Assembly (NCBI GenBank): GCA_017452945.1
Contig: JAFTLD010000045.1
Location: 1-8,998, forward strand
DNA length: 8,998 nt
Direction: 5' to 3'
Origin: Clostridia bacterium
GTDB taxonomy: Bacteria > Bacillota_A > Clostridia > Oscillospirales > CAG-272
Part shown: piece after piece, positions 6,183-8,998 of the stretch
Layout: every line of letters starts with the position of its first letter
Position numbering within the stretch: the first letter of the stretch is position 1
The notes under the pieces: model-generated
Databases searched by the model: none
Seen by the model: the letters and a program-made list of their open reading frames with translations, nothing else
What the model was told of the DNA's origin: nothing
Translations under genes and position numbers: made by a program

Positions 6183-7838
6183 ATGAAAAAAAGCTCAAAA
6201 ATCACAACAGTGATCGTATATGCATTGCTTGGCATACTGATTGCCGCTGCCATTGGTTTATTTGTGGCAGAAACCGCTGAGAACGGCTGGGTGGTGGACA
6301 AAGCCACTGCGGTCAAATTTGGCATTCTCATGGTCGGTCTTGGGCTGACGTTTGTCAGACTGATCGGCAAAACGGGCGGCCCTTCTCTGCGTCAAATCGA
6401 AAAGGCCTTTGCCAAGGAGATCGGCTCGGCCTTCTCCGCGCCCGACCAGACGCGCCAGCGTCGCGCCCTTCTGACTGCCATTGAGCGATATAACCGCAAC
6501 AAATTCAACGGTGCGGTGTCAAGATTGGTCGCTTTGCGCCGCGAGTGCCGCACCAACGACGACTACAATGCCGTGCTGCTGTTTTTGGCGCTGACCTATA
6601 CCGACGCGGGCTGTGCCGACGACGCCATTGCCGCCTACGAAGAGCTGGTCAAGTTCTCACCCGATCACTCCACGGCTTGGTCAAACCTCGGCTTACTTTA
6701 CAGAAAGCAAGGGAATAACGACAAAGCCATTGCATGCTACGAAAACGGCATCAAGTATGACGAGAACAACCCCTTTGCATGGAACAACCTTGCCATTGCC
6801 CACCTTGCGGCCTCCGATTGGCAAAAGGTGATCCCGCCCGCGCTGCATGCGCTTTCGATCAAGGCGGACATGTACCAGGCAGAAGCCGCACTTTGCGTGG
6901 CATACTTTGCCATGGGTGACAAGCAAAACAGCAAGAAATACTTTGACAGCGCAATCCTGCACGGTGAGAATGCCGACAAGCTGCGCTCGCTGCTGAACGG
7001 ACTGCAAACGGGAGAGGTGGTCTTTACCACCGCAGCGGGCGTTCGCGAAGAGGTGCAGCTTGCCAACGGACACCTGCAGCGCGATACCGCTCTGCCCATG
7101 GTGGAGATCAGGCTGCCCGCCCCAGAGGACGGAAACCGCTCACGCCTTGGCGGTGCGCCTGTTGATGCAAACGTGCCGCTTGACAGTGCAGGGGCGCCCA
7201 TGAAGCTGCTTGCAGCCATCTTTTGCTCCGAGGTGCGCGGTGTTCCCGACTTCCCCGCGCGCGGTGTGCTGCGCTTCTACGTAGCCGACAACGATGTTTA
7301 CGGTGCGGATTTCGACCACCCGACCGTGCAATCCGACTTTCGCGTGCTGTACGACGAGGACGAGAGCGCCTTTGACGGCACGCTGCGCGACGATCCCACG
7401 GTCAGCGATTCCTTCCCCATTCATCACGTCCTGCCCGTGCGGTTGACGCCCTCCATGGGCTCGATCCGCTCCTCGGATTACCGATTTGTGGAGTGCGTCA
7501 ACGCAGCATTGCTCAAAGTGGGCGCAGAGGAGCGTGACATGGCGGAGCTGAGCGAGGAGGAATGCGATTTCCTCCACGAGCAAAATACCTACGCAGGCCA
7601 CCGCATTGGCGGTTATCCCTGCTTTGAGCAATTTGATCCGCGCGACGACGAGCCCAAGCTGCAGAAATACGATACCCTGCTTCTGCAGATCGTCAGTCAC
7701 ACCGCTCCCGACCGGCAGGGACGTGAGCGTGAGCTGATCATGTTCGGTGACGAGGGCGGCTGTCAGTTCTTTATCCCTGCGGAAAAATTGCGTCAGCGCG
7801 ATTTTTCGGATGTGATGTATACCTGGGATTGCGGTTAA
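6183..7838 (+). CDS. Membrane-anchored TPR-YwqG (DUF1963) fusion protein
   Basis: A 551-residue protein starting at ATG 6183 after AAAGGAG. Residues 7-29 and about 44-62 are membrane helices joined by a short outer loop, so the rest faces the cytoplasm. Residues ~127-260 form four TPR-like helix pairs; the clearest are AVLLFLALTYTDAGCADDAI, STAWSNLGLLYRKQGNNDKA and FAWNNLAIAHLAASDWQKV. From about 305 to the end is a YwqG/DUF1963 domain: RSRLGGAPVD, a stretch LLAAIFCSEVRGVPDFPARG, LRFYVADNDVYGADFD, then GHRIGGYPCFEQFDPRDDEP, LLLQIVSH, FGDEGGCQFFIPAEKL and the ending DVMYTWDCG. YwqG proteins are common in Firmicutes but their activity is unknown; TPRs usually bind peptides or proteins. The gene is clearly richer in GC than the flanking AT-rich genes. 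It sits between two related small membrane proteins, suggesting a membrane complex, which is inference. Confidence 0.85.
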   Translation: MKKSSKITTVIVYALLGILIAAAIGLFVAETAENGWVVDKATAVKFGILMVGLGLTFVRLIGKTGGPSLRQIEKAFAKEIGSAFSAPDQTRQRRALLTAIERYNRNKFNGAVSRLVALRRECRTNDDYNAVLLFLALTYTDAGCADDAIAAYEELVKFSPDHSTAWSNLGLLYRKQGNNDKAIACYENGIKYDENNPFAWNNLAIAHLAASDWQKVIPPALHALSIKADMYQAEAALCVAYFAMGDKQNSKKYFDSAILHGENADKLRSLLNGLQTGEVVFTTAAGVREEVQLANGHLQRDTALPMVEIRLPAPEDGNRSRLGGAPVDANVPLDSAGAPMKLLAAIFCSEVRGVPDFPARGVLRFYVADNDVYGADFDHPTVQSDFRVLYDEDESAFDGTLRDDPTVSDSFPIHHVLPVRLTPSMGSIRSSDYRFVECVNAALLKVGAEERDMAELSEEECDFLHEQNTYAGHRIGGYPCFEQFDPRDDEPKLQKYDTLLLQIVSHTAPDRQGRERELIMFGDEGGCQFFIPAEKLRQRDFSDVMYTWDCG

Positions 7839-7880
7839 TTGGCAAGAATCAACTCATATCACTTACAAAAGGAGGCCATC

Positions 7881-8243
7881 ATGAAAAACACCAAGAGATT
7901 CCTTTCGATCCTCTCATGGGCCACGCACGGTGCGTACGTGCTGGTTTGCGCTACGGCTCTTCTGCTTATGCTGTTTCCCGTCCCGGAGCTTGCCGGATGG
8001 TTGAAAAACATATGCATTCTGCTTCTCATGCTGTCATTGGGCTTATCCATCTTTTGCCCTTTGCCCCTCTTCGGACTGGGCTTCAATATCAGTTTGCTGA
8101 TCGCACAGATCGTGGATAAGAGCGAAAAAAGAGCAAGTCGCATCGCATGGCAATGCGTACGCACAGTCCTTTGCATTGCCGCATCCGGCGCATTGTGGTA
8201 TTACGTCATTGTGATCTTTGTCCGGACAACAGGCGGAGCATAA
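7881..8243 (+). CDS. Small multi-helix membrane protein, copy B
   Basis: A 120-residue protein from ATG 7881, preceded by AAAAGGAGG (7867-7875); an in-frame TTG at 7839 lacks a site and is unlikely. Hydrophobic segments are at about 14-33, 42-60, 63-77 and 94-115, with a charged loop DKSEKRASR at 79-87. It is related to copy A (5791-6144) in layout. It is more closely related to the remnant at 8675-8800, which shares G-x-N-x-x-LLIA-x-I-x-DK-x-E-x-x-A-x-x-I-x-WQ. It starts 42 bp after the TPR-YwqG gene and is probably in the same operon. No family or function is recognised. Confidence 0.75.
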   Translation: MKNTKRFLSILSWATHGAYVLVCATALLLMLFPVPELAGWLKNICILLLMLSLGLSIFCPLPLFGLGFNISLLIAQIVDKSEKRASRIAWQCVRTVLCIAASGALWYYVIVIFVRTTGGA

Positions 8244-8251
8244 GTTTTTCA

Positions 8252-8286
8252 TTGACAATGCCCCCTCAAATAGAGCATCTTATAAA
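8252..8286 (+). promoter_or_regulatory. Weak candidate promoter of the lipoprotein gene
   Basis: A perfect TTGACA at 8252-8257 is followed by TATAAA at 8281-8286, but the spacer is 23 bp. At 17-18 bp there is only GCATCT or CATCTT. It may be a poor promoter, or the lipoprotein gene may be read from the upstream cluster. Confidence 0.3.
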
Positions 8287-8315
8287 ATACAAAAATCAGA
8301 GAAAGGAAATAAAAC

Positions 8316-8672
8316 ATGAAAAAGATTTTATCCACCTTAATGTTGATCATTTTAGTATTTTCCTTATCCGCTTGCTCTGATGACGTTGTAAAAGGAAGCG
8401 TCGTAAGAGAATCTGCTGACGGCAATGCTATCCTCGATATTATGCCGCAAAAATTGCTTAATAAAATCAATATCGGGGACACTGTTATCGTAAAAATCGG
8501 GGATATCGAAGAAGAAATGCCTTTTGTTGATGAGCTTGTTACTGAAAACGGAAACCTGCAGCTGTATTTAGATAGAGAAAATTGGAACATAACTATTTGT
8601 ATTTATAACGAACAATTTTTAGAGAAATATAACATTGATATTGGAGATAAGATTAAAATACGAAAAAAATAG
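8316..8672 (+). CDS. Lipoprotein with SAM_HAT C-terminal-like domain
   Basis: A 118-residue lipoprotein after an AAAGGAAA site. Residues 1-19 are a signal peptide with a good lipobox LSAC, Cys20 being the lipidated residue. The mature part (about 50-118) follows the pattern of the C-terminal beta-barrel domain of SAM hydroxide adenosyltransferases and fluorinase-type enzymes. It has IGDTVIVKIGDIEEEMPFV at 53-71, a strand region around LQLYLDRENWNITICIYNE, then FLEKYNIDIGDKIKI, matching the usual 'N-x-x-x-A-x-x-x-G-I-x-x-GD-x-V-x-I' ending. The catalytic N-terminal domain is absent, so it is not an enzyme of that class; it could be a ligand-binding or structural lipoprotein. The gene is much richer in AT than the TPR gene. 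It lies between copy B and the truncated copy C, as if inserted or replacing the front of copy C. Confidence 0.65.
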   Translation: MKKILSTLMLIILVFSLSACSDDVVKGSVVRESADGNAILDIMPQKLLNKINIGDTVIVKIGDIEEEMPFVDELVTENGNLQLYLDRENWNITICIYNEQFLEKYNIDIGDKIKIRKK

Positions 8673-8674
8673 TT

Positions 8675-8860
8675 TTGCTATCTGAACCTTTCATGCCAAT
8701 CGGATTCGGACTCAATACAAATCTGCTGATCGCTCACATCATTGACAAAAAGGAACGCAAAGCAAGAAAAATCGTTTGGCAATCAGTTATGCTGCAGTCC
8801 ATAATCAAAAAATGCAACGCCCGACAAACTTGTCGGGCGTTGCATTTTTTGTTGGCTTAG
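8675..8860 (+). pseudogene. Remnant of a third membrane-protein copy (C)
   Basis: The frame beginning at TTG 8675, right after the lipoprotein stop, encodes PFMPIGFGLNTNLLIAHIID followed by KKERKARKIVWQSVM. This matches residues 60-93 of the 7881-8243 protein (PLPLFGLGFNISLLIAQIVD and on to IAWQCV) at roughly half of positions without gaps. The first ~60 residues are missing, and after about 8800 the frame runs into a terminator hairpin. There is no convincing ribosome binding site, so this is a truncated duplicate, not a gene. Confidence 0.7.
8807..8850. terminator. Strong bidirectional intrinsic terminator
   Basis: Positions 8807-8827 and 8830-8850 are perfect 21-base reverse complements with a GC-rich core (CAACGCCCGACA / TGTCGGGCGTTG) and A6/T6 ends, so it can terminate from either side. 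On the + strand it ends the cluster that includes the lipoprotein. On the - strand it would end a transcript entering from the right, including the palindrome at 8885-8992. Confidence 0.93.
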
Positions 8861-8884
8861 CCGAACGGGAGTCGAACCAAGTTG

Positions 8885-8992
8885 GTTTTGACGTGCAGAT
8901 TTTTCCGATTCCTGCATCTTTTCTCTTGGACATATGCCTATATGCCCTGCGAGAAAAGCTTTTGGACTCGAAAAAATCTGCTGCGTCAAAAC
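8885..8992. repeat. ~108-bp imperfect palindrome
   Basis: Nested arms pair in order: GTTTTGACG (8885-8893) with CGTCAAAAC (8984-8992); GCAGATTTTT (8895-8904) with AAAAATCTGC (8972-8981); CTTTTCTC (8918-8925) with GAGAAAAG (8951-8958); GGACATAT (8928-8935) with ATATGCCC (8940-8947, one G-U type mismatch) around a GCCT loop. The whole is one long hairpin with small internal loops. It could be a REP/MITE-like repeat or, on the - strand, a structured RNA that ends at the terminator at 8807-8850. The 8851-8884 stretch between them contains no gene. Confidence 0.75.
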
Positions 8993-8998
8993 TGCGTA

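Noticed and set aside
7140..7700. Minus-strand ORF of 186 codons opposite the TPR-YwqG gene
   Set aside because: It is the shadow of a GC-rich gene with strong YwqG motifs on the + strand; there is no start signal and no recognisable domain.
8859..8878. tRNA-like 3' sequence on the minus strand (GGTTCGACTCCCGTTCGGCT)
   Set aside because: The T-loop-like string is present, but the T-stem arms do not pair and no matching 5' acceptor strand, anticodon or D arm lies in the remaining 120 bp. It may be an attachment-site scrap or part of the adjoining repeat, but it is not a tRNA.
1..8998. CRISPR array, transposase, integrase or phage genes
   Set aside because: No regularly spaced direct repeats and no mobile-element protein motifs were seen in any frame.

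Overview
The window looks like a chromosomal stretch from a gut-type Clostridia (Bacillota) genome. I infer this from strong AAGGAGG-type ribosome binding sites before most genes, consensus TTGACA/TATACT promoters, short intergenic gaps, AT-rich spacers and a family mix typical of that class (GH43 lipoprotein, DMP19/DUF4375, DUF3592-like, YwqG/DUF1963). No genus can be named. The standard code with TGA as stop is used: the SGNH, RtcB and DMP19 genes all end in TGA. All genes are on the + strand.

Left part (1-2502): a non-coding AT-rich stretch with two hairpins comes first. A consensus promoter then drives a small SGNH/GDSL hydrolase. A second promoter of the same build, overlapping the hydrolase stop codon, drives a 37-codon small ORF that overlaps the start of an RtcB-type RNA ligase. 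Directly after rtcB is a small gene of unknown family. It is split by a run of ten A's that contains a canonical A AAA AAC slippery heptamer.

Middle (2563-5582): a two-helix DUF3592-like membrane protein and a DMP19/DUF4375 protein form a tight pair. They are followed by a 12-bp inverted repeat whose loop carries a Shine-Dalgarno sequence, a small unknown ORF with no good start codon, a GH43 glycosidase lipoprotein broken by one missing base, and a small membrane protein gene with an in-frame TGA. A good intrinsic terminator closes the block. Several neighbouring genes here are damaged, which means local decay, sequence error or both.

Right part (5583-8998): a TATAAT promoter leads a cluster made of a small multi-helix membrane protein, a 551-residue membrane-anchored TPR-YwqG fusion and a second small membrane protein related to the first. 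Next come a lipoprotein whose mature part resembles the C-terminal barrel domain of SAM hydroxide adenosyltransferases, and a headless remnant of a third copy of the small membrane protein. A 21-bp-stem bidirectional terminator follows. The window ends in a ~108-bp imperfect palindrome that could fold into one long interrupted hairpin.

I see no CRISPR array, transposase, rRNA or complete tRNA. No complete, clearly new multi-gene system is evident. The best leads are the slippery-run gene behind rtcB, the TPR-YwqG cluster with its duplicated membrane partner, and the terminal palindrome.
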